This document shows, in pieces, positions 27,137 through 40,100 of a DNA stretch of 64,000 nucleotides. Both the position numbers and the translations under genes were made by a program. Location of the stretch: assembly GCA_964035545.1 (NCBI GenBank), contig OZ037767.1, positions 5,703,680 to 5,767,679 of the forward strand, written 5' to 3'. The notes beneath the pieces were generated by a model. The model was not told where the DNA came from. It ran no database searches and was given only the letters and a program-made list of their open reading frames with translations. Origin of the DNA: Bugula neritina (lineage: Eukaryota; Bryozoa; Gymnolaemata; Cheilostomatida; Bugulidae). Numbering within the stretch: position 1 is the stretch's first letter; each line of letters begins with the position of its first letter.

Positions 27137-28140
27137 CCCCCTGTTCACACATTGCCGCGCGTAGCCGTAACAGCATAAACAAAATGGCGCAGCTGTTATG
27201 TTTTGTCAACAGGCGTTCACGCACTATAGTTGCGTTTATACCTCTGCTGAAAAAAGTAGCGAGTTTAAGTTAATAATGCTTGTCCGGGTACCCCTTTATA
27301 GTCAAACTGAAACTCGTTGAAATCATATTGATGCGGTTGCTCACTTTCTGAAATTGAAATTTGACTCGCATAATAGCTATTTGATGCCCTTTGTAAACGT
27401 CGTGAATTAGTGAATCAGATAGCATAAAGGCGATAATTGAGAAGGCGTAGGCTATATAATTATAACCGTATAAGTACGTTGTCTAATCGCCAAAGTAATA
27501 ACTAAATAACGATGTTTACAAGGAGTTATTACTCCTATTCTAAAATTGGCCGATTAAGTTATCACAGTACAAAAATTTCAACGGGTGGCTTTTACAATGC
27601 AATGCAACTCGGAGAAATTTCAACCCGGCCAAATTGAAATTTTGACCGGAAATCGTAAAGGTATAAACGCAACTTAACAAAAAGGACAACGCATAACGTT
27701 GAGCTGTGACCAATCATAATAAGGCTAACTTCTGTCTGTGGTGACTTAAACGCCTTTGGATATTATTCACAAATTTGTTGCAACATTCTTCTCAAAAGAT
27801 ATGATAGCAATGTCATTGACTAGATAAAAGCAATTAAAAGAAGAACGCTTTCTTTTAAGTATATGTGTCCATAAAATAATTGTGCAAAATAATTGATAAA
27901 GATTTTTTAACCTTTTAAAACTTTTGAATTGGTTAAATTAAATCAACAATAAGCGATTAAAATAAACTAGCAAAATGTTCTTTAAATTTTAGTGCCAGAT
28001 CAACTCTACCCAATGTAATTTTTTGAATCAAGCACTGCTTGATCAACAGCGTATACCGGGTACAATTCAGCCCGCATGTTATCAAAGATGGTGGGCATTT
28101 TCTGTTACGTTGCACGGTATGGCAATGTGTGAAAAAGGGG
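27137..28140. mobile_element. Non-autonomous TIR element of about 1 kb with a nested inverted-repeat element
   Basis: Left end cccctgttcacacattgccg; right end, read on the minus strand, ccccttttt then cacacattgccataccg. These form terminal inverted repeats, with a second matching block gtaacag further in on both sides. No transposase-like frame. Inside, gttgcgtttatacc (27229) and ggtataaacgcaac (27660) bracket a 445-bp inner unit with its own inverted ends. It lies directly next to the hAT target duplication. The target duplication of this element is unclear, so I do not assign a superfamily. Confidence 0.65.
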
Positions 28141-28400
28141 TTTAGACTAATAACCCCCAGTCTTTGTTGTTATATTCAATATTTCAATCAGAATTTTAGT
28201 GACAGTAAGTACTTGATTTAATGATTGACATTATTACAAGTCAACCTGCAGGGTCTATAAAAATATAGGTAATTATTTATCTAGTTTTCAATTCTCAAAC
28301 CATTTCTGGAGATACTAGAATGTTCACTCACCCATGATTAATTGAAATGCCATCTTGGGTCAGGGTATATAAACTATAAAAATACCACTTCTCTTTTCAG

Positions 28401-31400
28401 ATGATGAACGACACAAGTGTAAGCCAATTACAGATGTCGTTAGTAGTTGCTGCAGAGGTGAAAGATAAGAAAGCTGAAGATGCAGGTAAACAGGTAAGTC
28501 ATGTTCTCACACATACTAGTAAAGTAGCTGCTACCACCACTAGTACTGTACATCATATATACTAGTTCCAACTCACACTTAGTATGTGTTATTCTATTAG
28601 CGCCACATCTCATTCAACTTGTTATAATACTGAACACATAGCTGCAGTTTTAAACATGCTTTCTGATACACAGTGTAGACTAGTAAATTAACACTTTTGT
28701 GGAATAGGTGGGCTTATTGTTTGAGTCCCATAGGATAGATACACAATGAACACTAATACAGAACTGTAGAATTATTTCTTCAGTCACCCAGCTTTGATGC
28801 AAATCGAGATTGAAATGTGTGGTATAGGGTTGGGGTGTAGAATCCAAGAAATTTCACAAGCATGCATGCTACAAATATCAGCTACAACCTGTGCTATTGG
28901 AAACAAACTGCAACTCCGGGGTTGGTGCAGTACTGAAAAAAAATGAGAAAGCCTGTGTTCTAGATTAATAGTAGACATGATTCCATGTTCTTGTTACTTG
29001 TATCCTCTACTAGTATGAATGTAGGGATATATAGCCTGTATATTATGATCTACTATAATGTCAACATGCGTTGTATGCAGGCAGATTTGGAAAATGACAA
29101 TGAAGGCAGTATGAAAAGCGCCAATAAAGTAAGTACTTGGAATTTGTTTTCACCATCAGATGTAGACATACTCTAATTATCATCATAAAAAAATTTACTG
29201 GGTATAATTAGTTGTGAATTTGTGACAATTGCAATCACCAGCATTCACTCCAATTCGGTTTTTACTTTTCTGATAAATTTGGACTGGGGTCATTGAAGTA
29301 TTTCCATCTCCATTATATTCTGTTCACTTATGAAGTAAACCAAAATACATATCAAATTAAGTAAGAATTTAAGCCCAACGACCAGTATTTCGTCAACAAT
29401 AATTATGACCCTTTTAGGGCAGCTCAGACGAGTCCAAGCAACTGGAGATGGCCGACGAATCATCTGCAACTGAGTCTTACAGATATGATGTGGTACTCTG
29501 GCTGTTTGGAATGTTATTCTTCAGCCTTCTTGTCTCACTGATGTTTGGAATTGGTAAGTAGGCAGGTGTGGTGTGATCAAGTAGGCTGTACTTTAACTCA
29601 CTCTGTCATATTATTATGAACATTCTTTGATTAAAGAAACATAATAGATAATGGCCAAACAAAGCCGTGATAGAGAGCACTTTTATTAACTATGTGAATA
29701 GGAGCGATACTTGTGCGCATACTGGTTCTATTCATAATTATTGCGCATTGAACTAACTAATGGTTATGAAAAGATTGGGGTTGTATAACAATGCTGCAGG
29801 AGTGTAATGGGTCGCCTTGATTGATCATATAACAAGTTAGCTGAATGCATGTGTTATGTTTACCCAGGGTCAACGTCCTATAACCATTAATGTTTTATGC
29901 TCAGCTTTTTAGTGTTGAAAGGGTCAGAATATCTGTGCAGTTATAAAATAGTGTAGTCTACCATTAATCATTATTTTAGCGGATGAATTAATATGAGGCC
30001 AGTAACTAGAACTTAGCATTAACTAGAGATAAGATCATACAGTAATATAATTTGACATTACTCTAATAACAGGATGTGTTGATCATAAGCTATGGTGGGT
30101 GTGGCAACACAGGTCAAGGTCAAATAGAGCACTTGAGTTTAATCTGGTTTTCATAGTTCTAGTTAAGTGGCTTTAAGCTGTAGCTATAAATGTTAATATA
30201 TCATGTAGTGAGTGTTGGTGTTGTATATGATTATATATTTGTTATACAAGATTATATAATATGTCATATAATATATGTAATATCATTTAATATGTTGCAT
30301 AATATTCACAGTATATATAACAGGTGGTAATATGTTTTCTTCTAACAGTCAGTATAAATGTTGTTTTAATCCACATTAATAAATCTCCGTCATTTTGCTT
30401 TTTCAAAGATCGTCTTTTAAACTTAATTTATTGGTTTATGCTTATGTTACATATTACTTCCTTTGGCGCTAAAGTTGTCCATATAATGCTCTCTTTTACC
30501 ACCGCAAGTAACTTATGTAGATAAAGTTGAACAGGCTCATACTAATATATCACATTGCCATTGAGTAAGCCCTTCATAGCCTACTAAACTTCACTGTTGC
30601 AGGGTCAATCAGAGGGTGGGATGCAGACTCAGCCTACAATCATAACATGTCAAACTCTTCTATGGAGAGATTTCTGCCAGAGCCATATACACCAGAACCT
30701 GGTGTCTACAAGCGGTAAGAAATCTGTCACTTTCTGTTAGTACCACAATGCAATGCAATAGTTTTCATGGTGCAATGATGTCTTGGTCAATCCGTAACCA
30801 TGGTTATTATAAAAAAAGATAAGAAACTGCATGTAGTCTGTAGTGACTTCAACTCTCAGAAAAAAGAGGATGACTCTAAATATGCATAACCCATGTTGAT
30901 GAATAAGTGTTATATGGTTTTATAACTTTTTTACAATCATAGTTCATGATTTTAGATAAATTTCCAGGCTAATGATAAGTGAAATAGTGAGATTGACAAT
31001 GCTGTGTATGCTGATTTATTATGTGTACCTGCGTTTGCCTTAGTCTTAGCTATAGTGCTAAGTGCTATAGTGCTAATAGTAGTTTATAGTCACAGTCATG
31101 TTAGCTGAAGGACATTAGAGTGACTATAAGTGCTTGTGGTATAAGATTCAGTTTTTTCTTCAGTTCGAGACTGAGTTGATACTGTTCTAGCAATATACTA
31201 CTGCATTGTAATACAACTTTGTAAAGTAATGGGCTCCAAGTTAGATTTACATCTGCACTAATAGCCTTATGAACCTCAACCAATATAAATATACCTTTCT
31301 GGGTGTTTAGAAGGTTGACCCTGTGTTTACAAAATAAGATTTCAGCTTAGTTTATGATGCTTAACAGCATTATAAGCTATATTTATTTTAGTTGAGTGCA

Positions 31401-34400
31401 AAAGTTAGCTCATAATGTATATGTAATCATTATTATTATGAAGTGAAAATTATAATTGATGAATTTAATTCCTTTTTGATTACCTACAAGTATAATGACT
31501 GCTATAGCCAGAGATGTTGTGTACAAGTATGCTTATGTTTGTGCATATTATGTGTATACACTGATTGTACATCATTATACATACATGTATTTCAGATGCC
31601 ACACTTATTGCTGCTACTTGAAACATTTCATCATTCTCTAAAAATGAAATTGATATTTATTGTTCTGATATATTGATATAATAATATTATGACATATTGA
31701 TATACTATTATGATATATTGATATATAATTTTTACCTGCAGATCAGATAAAGAGGCTTCCAGTAGATGGTATTACTGGAAGTTGAAGCCTGAGGATGTGA
31801 CTCCAGGCACAAAATTGTTTGTGTGGTTCAGCTACTGTCTCCATAACCTGTCAGTCTGGCTGGTGCTCTATCTCCAGCATAAGCAGAAGGTTTGTCACAG
31901 AAGTAGCTACATTGGGAAGATAACTTCCATATAACTGTACAAAACGTGTTATACAAAATACAAGTGCAGGTCAAAATCAATGCACTTAGTCATATCTACT
32001 GACATGTAGAAAGCAATAAATCAGACTTGAGACTCCTTAAACATTAAAACACGCTGAATTAACTAATGCAGTTTAGTTAACTTCTGCTATTATAGGTTTG
32101 GATGGGTAATCTTTACTTTAGTTTGATTTTAGTTGGTTCTAATTGTTGTCATTTCAAATGTTCAAGGGGATCTATCTAATTCAATCATCATATATTCAAG
32201 CTGGTTTCAAACCCAAAATATTATTTTTAAACTTTTCCTATTTTAATGATAGCCTAGGTTTCTTGTAGCATAATTTGATGAGCGATGTTTGCATTTTAGA
32301 GCTTTCCTGACGTAAACGGAAAATATGAGAAGAAATATTCTAATACACCAGATAAATATAATCTAATACTCTTTGGTTTAAACATCTTCTTTCATCTCCT
32401 GCATCTGCTGAACACTCACACCACGTACGATGGTACGGCTGGTGACGCTAGCGAGGCCAGTTCTCAAAGTGAGTCAGTTTTTTCATTCTCAAAATGGGTC
32501 ATTCAAGAATGTTTTACAATTATTATTATTCTTTTAAAGATATTTCTGTACAAATTGTTATGGAATATAGTGAGCTTATAGCTCTAACACCTAGATGAGT
32601 TTATTCCATTAATAAAAACCTCTTGCTTGGCCTTTTGAAATCATATATTGTTTGACAACGGGTAACATTTCTGGTCATACAATTTTCAGGTGTTGGAATC
32701 ACATTAGTTTTTGGAGTAATGATAAGATTTACAGCCTTTGTGCCTTTCAGCAAAAAGCTAGCTTGCTTCTGGATGTTTGATACACTTTTTGATTTCATTT
32801 TCTAACAGATTACTTTGTTGTGATAGATTACTTAGCTTGTGATAGATTGATGCTATCAGAAATATTCTTAAAAAAGTTATGAGCATTTGTTTGAAATGCA
32901 GTTGTGGGCATTTGTCACATAAGTGTATTTATTATCTGTGCTCTAAGTCTGTGACTTGCAATCACAGCAGACTCACTATTTTCATTTTCGATGTAATTGA
33001 TGTTCATACTTACAAATAAGCCTTGATAGCTTAATATTTCTGTCATATAAAACTATATTATGCAATATGTTGCTAAATATTATATATAATATTAAAGTGC
33101 TTAATAAATCTTTTTTTTTTGTAGGTTGTATGATTGTAGCGCTAATAATTATGCTCTTTATTGAGTTTAAAGACAGAGGGGTGGTATTTGGTTACCCGTC
33201 CCCTTACCAGCTAAGAAAATATCAAGATTCTGTTTGGATGAGCCCAGTATATATTTTGAGAAAGTACCATGGATATTTCATCTACTGGGCTGTCATATTT
33301 ACTTTCTGGTACCACCCAATGGAGAATACCTTCGGGCATGCATTTGGCTTCGCACATACTTGGTTTTTGATGCTGCAGGGTAAGTTATGGCTTACAGTTT
33401 TGTTTTGATTACTAAATAATTAAAACTAATTTTCAAAAGAAAATATTAGCCGATTCCTCGATCATTATTGTAAATTCAATTGAAAATAAAAACTAACACT
33501 AATTACTTTATGATACCTGTCAGTTGAACTGAAGTAATTCAGAATAAATCTATGATCTATTATAACAAATTATCTCTATAAATGGTTATTTTATATAGGA
33601 TATAGCATAATATAATACAATTACATATAATATCTTATTATAACATAATATTTATATATAACTTCATACTATAATGCAGGCAGCCTAACGTTCACCAACC
33701 TACATCTGAACAAGTACTGGAGGTTCACACTGGAGGTTTGGGTCACCATACACTCTGGAGTGGTGGCGGTACAAACTGTGCCCAATATCATGGGTAAAGA
33801 AATCTGGCCTATGTTTGTCTTTGGCTTTTCTATGGCTATCATCCTCACACAGGTATGTGGAGAACATAACTTCTCGTACATTACGTTGATATTCAACTGC
33901 TACTAGTAATGCATTGAAATGTCAAATATGTTGCATTAATTTACGATTATTATTATAATCATACTTTGGAGTTATGTTAACATATGAGTTTTGTAGTGAA
34001 CCAAATAAAACTTCACTTCCTGTTAAACAAAACAACAAAATACAACATATTATACTAAATGTTTGACTTCAAATTTTGTTTCATCTTTTGACTAGAACAT
34101 TTTCATAATAATAAATACGCACAAACTACTCTCTGAAATGATCCAATTGAAGTCGAGTAAAGAATCGACGTTTTTGCATTTGGCATTTTAATTTGTTTCT
34201 ACTAACTTTGTGTGCTGCAGCTAACTTAACTTACGTCTACTTTATTATGATATAACTAATCGGGCTTAAAAACTGTTTGTCTATCAAATACTTGCTAACA
34301 AGTGCCTTAATAAGATTTTTATGTGCTACAACTTGTATCAATGGTTTGTTTGTGCTCAACCTTATAACAAAAAATTTGACCAATCCTCCTAGTTCACAAG

Positions 34401-34976
34401 CTATTCTTTTCAGTGTTGTGCTGAAACTTCATGTTTATATGTTGTGATATGTTTTAGCTATATGGGCTGCCATTTTGGAAGAATATCCCATCCTGGACTA
34501 GAGCGATCCCAGTTGCCGTATACACCATAATTGTAGTCACATCCTACAGTTTCATACGAGACGCACAAGGAAGGCCATTTACCAGACTCCAGGAAATAAT
34601 TAGAATTCCCGGAATATACTATTTGATTCTCCTCATTGGCTGGTTGATAATTGTTGCAATTGCTAAGCTACAAAGAATATATGCTGCTAAGAGCATCTCT
34701 AGCTCAAAGGCGGGAATCAACAAGCAAGAGAGCAAGGAAGGGGCGCCGGCTCCCCTTCCCCGCTGGAAAGAAGTGTTGGTTTTGCTGGCTACTGTGACAA
34801 CTTACGCAGTTTCAGTGTTTCTATCTTGGATCTTTGAGTATATTGACTTTAAAATCAACTTGGTCGCTTTGTCAATGCTTTACTGTTTTGGCTTCACTCT
34901 TATCTCTGCTGTTTTTGGCTCATTCCTCCTCAAAATGGTAATTCCTCTTCAAAGGGCTCGGCCATCTTCAAGTTAA
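28401..34976 (+). CDS. Gene A2: paralogue of gene A1, 550 aa, nine exons
   Basis: Exons 28401-28493, 29081-29128, 29418-29553, 30603-30714, 31742-31889, 32300-32468, 33125-33379, 33680-33852, 34458-34976. Every exon has the same length and phase as in A1 except exon 3, which is one codon shorter because the acceptor has moved (the first Lys of A1 exon 3 is missing). All six His of the HPMENTFGHAFGFAH region and its neighbours are kept. Replacements cluster in exon 3 (QLEMADE for QPKMADE), the start of exon 7 (CMIVAL for SVIVAL) and the last membrane segment (FKINLVALSMLYCFGF for LKVNLIVLTMIYCFSF). Exon 8 differs from A1 by about one base. No frameshift or stop, so both copies look functional. 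Function unknown. Confidence 0.88.
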
Positions 34977-37114
34977 AACATTATTTTAATTCCACTCAAG
35001 CTATCTAAATACTATAGTTCTATTATAATGTATATAATATATATTTCGTATACTTTTTATTGTGATACATAATTGCCTTTCATTTTGTTGGCATTGCCAA
35101 ACATTTTCTCATTTATATAGATATCACTTTGTGAGTTATTCTTACATAACAATTAGTTAACATTTTTTAAAATTTCTCTGGTAAAAAAATAAGTTTACTG
35201 TGCATGTTATACTTATTTTATTTTTCTAGACACTTACTTTAGTCTATAATATGTGTGATAATCAAGTAAATGTTATACACAATGTCAAGCAAGAAAATGT
35301 AATGATCAACTTTGCTCAATCACGTGGTGTGAACTATTAAATAATATACTTTCACTTTATATTGTAATAAAAAAAACTAAATATATAACCTAATTCTTTG
35401 AACACCTCCCTTCTTTTATCATGTATACCAAAGCTTAAATCAGCACAAAAAGCCCGATGATTCATTTTCTGAAGACTCTGTGATGGCTGTGTTTTTGCAA
35501 AGTCTTCAATGTATATTTCCTGTAATAAATTTGAAAACTTGTCACTTAAAATGGGCATGCAACTGATAATATATAAAATATTGGTTGATGCTATCCTCTT
35601 TCAAAATCGGCGAATGCAGTACAACATGAACAAGTAGATCATATGCTACAGAAAGTCCATGCAGTACGTACTGTATAAGCAAGTCAATATGGTGAATTTG
35701 TTTATACTTCCTAATATAGCTTTTATATGATGATAATGCACTGATTATCTATTATTGATGCTTTGCAGGCTGGTTGTATTACCTACTGTTTATTATATAC
35801 TCTACTAAATGCGCATTGTCTTTTAACATTCTTTATAAATGTTTTATAGTAGAAGTTGTTTCCCCTTAAATACTACCATTACTGCAGGACTGCTTATAAT
35901 GGATGGTATAGAGTAACTTTTCTTTTGCATAAATTATATCATGGAATAGTGTATTATGTAATTAATTTGCTCAGCTAGAAGAAGGACAACTCCAAATGTA
36001 CTGGCTGACCCATGACGTAGTCATTAGCGAAGTAGGTAGTTAACAATGCAAAGCCATCCGTAGTCCGAAGTATCATTAATTATCAGTTGGTGCTAGATAA
36101 AGGCATGTCAACACCTTCATAAAGCTGCACGGTTCTGTTAGTATTGATAGCTGCAGTGCATTTGACTAGTACTGTAAGTGTAAGTAATTTGGTAAAGTAA
36201 GTATCTAGTAAATATGATACTATTCATAGCTTAGTGCAGCTAAAAATAACTGTAAACTTGCATCGTATTTTCTTACAGTAATCTTGTTGCACAAAAGGAG
36301 TAAACAATTAGATTTGAGTGCAGGTTATATTTACAATAGAAGCTGTGAGCTATTGCTCTAGCTATGATACTTGTTACAAGGCAATTAATATACTGAGTAT
36401 TATAATAGTAGTAGTTGTATTGAAAGTAGCTGTGGTAGCTGCAGTAGTAGTAGAGCACTAGTCGTAATATAGCATCCTGTGTCAGTAGTTGCTCGACTGT
36501 AACTAGCAGAACAGTCAAGGGTGAAGTTAAGGACTGGTAGCAGCATTGGCAATCTCAGTGCAGGTGCTTCATTGCAGATATCAGATTAGTGTCTCTTGGC
36601 TTAGCTACAGGTTGGCCATACCAATTCTAATAATACTGAATATATCAAATGAGTGGAGTGTTAGATAGGTTAGGTACTCTCTAAACTCGAACATGTAGCA
36701 ACAGGTCCAGTTAGCTACTGGCCCAGGTAGCTACTGGCCCAGGTAGCTACTGGCCCAGGTAGCTACTGGCCCAGGTAGCTACTGGCCCAGGTAGCTACTG
36801 GCCCAGGTAGCTACTGGCCCAGGTAGCTACTGGCCCAGGTAGCTACTGGCCCAGGTAGCTACTGGCCCAGGTAGCTACTGGCCCAGGTAGCTACTGGCCC
36901 AGGTAGCTACTGGCTCATGCAACTGTGAAATTTTGAGTAGAAAGGATGGGAATATGTAGTTCTGTTAGGCACAACTAATATAAAGGGCAAACAATTATGT
37001 TATTAGTTAGTAATTTTGACTACATTGTTATCAACAGCATAATTATATTATATAATATGCATATTATATAAGTGAATGTGACATAATAATGTTGTTGCAG
37101 AACACACAAACACC
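34977..37114. other. Gene A2 3' flank and NPL upstream region
   Basis: No coding exon seen. Candidate polyadenylation signal aataaa at about 35366, conserved in position with the one after A1. The stretch just before NPL exon 1 (about 36915-37100) is well conserved with 22800-22995 and probably contains the NPL promoter or 5'-UTR intron; a gttgttgcag acceptor-like site lies 14 bases before the NPL ATG. Confidence 0.45.
36716..36912. repeat. 16-bp minisatellite, about 12 copies
   Basis: Perfect tandem units of ggcccaggtagctact about 200 bases upstream of NPL exon 1. The corresponding place in unit 1 (22527-22607) has two or three diverged, palindromically arranged units (ggtccaggtagctacctgg), so the array expanded only in unit 2. 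Confidence 0.95.
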
Positions 37115-40100
37115 ATGAAAAAGATAATCTTCTCCAGCATTCAGCAGTCAGTGAAATCGAGAGTTGTTACCACTATACGCCAAGCTAGCTCTCTGGTAGG
37201 CTGATATTATTTTGCATGCGCCATTTTGAATGATAGCAGAAAAGATTGCATTTTGCCATAATTGCTTATAAGACTGATTCTTCACAATCATCTTACTTGT
37301 AATCTTACCTGGTACCTACTCATTATACCAGTTGAATTTACTATGATGCATACATTTTACTAAACTAAAAACTGTTTTAGCCTGCTGGTCTAAACCCTAG
37401 AGGAAGCATCGCTGCTCCATTTACCCCCTTTAAAGACAATGGGTGAGTAAGCAATGTTTTCTACTAACAATTTCAAACACCTCTTGGATCCAAACTATAA
37501 ATATTTGGCATTGCTAGTAATCAATGCGCAGTGTTTACTACATGACCAAAAACCAATGTGTATATTAAATAGTATAGAAGCTAAGCTGCTTAGTGACTGC
37601 CTCCTCGGGACACATGCACTTTTATATAATATAGACTACATGTGTTGTTGGTGCATACTAACAAATTCTAGAAGTAAACTTTTGATCAGCATATACTTGT
37701 TTGTGTGGCCTATAATGTATGCAGGCTTAACTAGTATTAAACAACACACAGTTTTTAAAGCTTACAACAGATTCTTATATTAGCTTGTGTTGTAGATATC
37801 TTGTTGTTTTTTGTACCTTCAATAGTTTGCTACTGGGCTGTATATTTTTTGCTAGACTACATGTTATAATGAACAAAGGGTACTATTACCTATACTAATA
37901 ATCATTATAATATATACATACTAAACTTTTCTATATATTAGATGGTAAATCAAATACAATTCCAAACACCTTGGTCCAGAATGTAGATAGTAGTGCATAT
38001 TGCTACATCAGGTTGACTTACAATTTCTTACCGCTTATAAAGATAATTAAATCGAATAATGAAGAGTTATTCAAACTTAAATTCTTTACCGTATTAGTTC
38101 CTCATCTTAGCTGATATTTTGTGTGATAGATGGTAGGCTATTGTAATTACTTATAGTATGTTCTCCCCTGTGTTACAGTGATATGGACTTCAGTCTAATA
38201 CCAACACATGTAGAATATCTGAAAAGATTAAGTGTCCCTAGCTTATTTGGTAAGTTGCAATAACAACCATTAAATTATTGTATTATTATAACTGTCATAT
38301 TTAACTTAAAAATGAAAAAGTAAGTAGCAAAATTATACATTCCAAAGAATTGGTAGAATGTTTACATAAATTAAACATAGCAGTTGTTATGAATCTGCCA
38401 CATAAAGTGACTTCCCTGTTGACCACATTGAACAAATGGCAACTGAAAGTGTGTGGAAACTTCATAAGCTTAACCTACAATACTGAATAAATCTTACGTG
38501 AAAAGTTCCTATAGGATTTAATTGACTAACTGCAGTTTAGATATTCCAATTTCTTTGTTTTTGTTTTGCAGCTGTATTAATTTATTTCAATTGCACACTA
38601 TTAAAAAATATAATACTATTATTATTTCAAGCTCAAAAAACAGTAAAGTTGAACGTAAACATAGTTATTAATTATTAATTGTTTGCTCAGTTTTCATTTT
38701 TTACCCACACAACTCCTGTAGATATTTTTTATCTGAAATTTGGGTCAACAGAGGCAGATGTATTTCGAACAGCTTTATATGTTTTACAATCTCTTGCAAT
38801 CTTTATTTTGCTGTTTTCTTAGTAAATGGAACCACTGGAGAAGGCTTGTCATTGACTACACAAGAAAGAAAGAAAATAACAGAAGCATGGCTTGACAACA
38901 AAGCGCAGTTTGAACACATGATTTTTCATATAGGTGCAGGCAATCTGAGAGACAGTCAGGAACTGGTAAAAAAGAATAATTCCAACACCATAAATTATAC
39001 TCACTAGCACAGATTATAATATGCTAAAAATATATATTTCTTTTAAGTTACAATATTATATTATAGGTTTACTAATGTCTTAAGAATATAATTTATAATG
39101 AAAGAAAAAATTGCATGCTATATTTCTTGCTTTAAAGTATCAAAATTACTTTTAACTTTTTCACCTGATGTTATGTTTTTAGGCAGCACATAGCGAGAGT
39201 GTGAACGTAGATGCTATTGCCTGCATCTCTCCTAGCTATTTCAAGCCACAGAGAGTAGAGGACCTAGTAGAATACATGAGACAAGTAGCGGAGGCGGCTC
39301 CAAACACCCCCTTCTATCTTTATGATATCAACTTTATGACTCAAGTCTATTGTGAGTTCTTACTTATTGCTAGGCTTTAATAAAAGAATGAATGTTTCAA
39401 CTAAATATATTTAAAGTTTTATACATTACTGCCGTAAAAAATGGAAATCATCATTGTATAACAGAAGAGTTGTCTTCCTTTTTGACATGTTGACAAAATA
39501 TCAAACACCTGGAAAAAGCAGATGACTCCTATTTTATTACAGTAATTGGAATGTTGCTAAACAAATGTCTTTATGACAAAATCAGTACTTCTGTGCTGCT
39601 TTGAAGCAATGATTTTAGATAAAAAAGTTTTTAGTCAACGTGGTTTCTCTTTGAAATCAGTCTCAATCAACTGCAGACTATTAATCTACGGTATATTATG
39701 TACTTACAGTGAGTAACCCAGAATTCTTAGAATTGGCCCAGAGTAAGATACCGACACTAGTAGGTATCAAACATTCTTCCCCAGAACTGAACAGTCTAAT
39801 GAGATGTCATGTAATGGGCAATGAAAAGTACCAAATACTACTGGGTAGTGATGATGTAAGTGCAAGAATAAAATAATTGATGTATAATTTACTCATAATG
39901 TGTAACTAATCAAATTGTTATCAGTTTTTCTCATACAAAAATATTTTATTTTACTTCGGCATACGTAGCATTAAATAAGAAACACTCTATATTGACTAAC
40001 GCAAATGATAAAATTTCAATTTTGAAGTTTGAGACGTTGAATAGAAATTATCTACTCTCTAAAGATGGATGACAATTGAAATGTAAAATACACCTGTTCT

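Larger units (their letters stand above)
23925..37722 (+). repeat. Segmental duplication unit 2: gene A2 plus start of complete NPL
   Basis: Head-to-tail partner of 11150-23705. It is about 1.2 kb longer overall. It carries two insertions between the shared flanks cacctttc and gactaataaccccc (25456-28140, absent from unit 1 near 13690) and a 16-bp minisatellite expansion at 36716-36912, while several introns are shorter than in unit 1 (intron 3 is about 1.05 kb against 1.5 kb). Confidence 0.85.
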
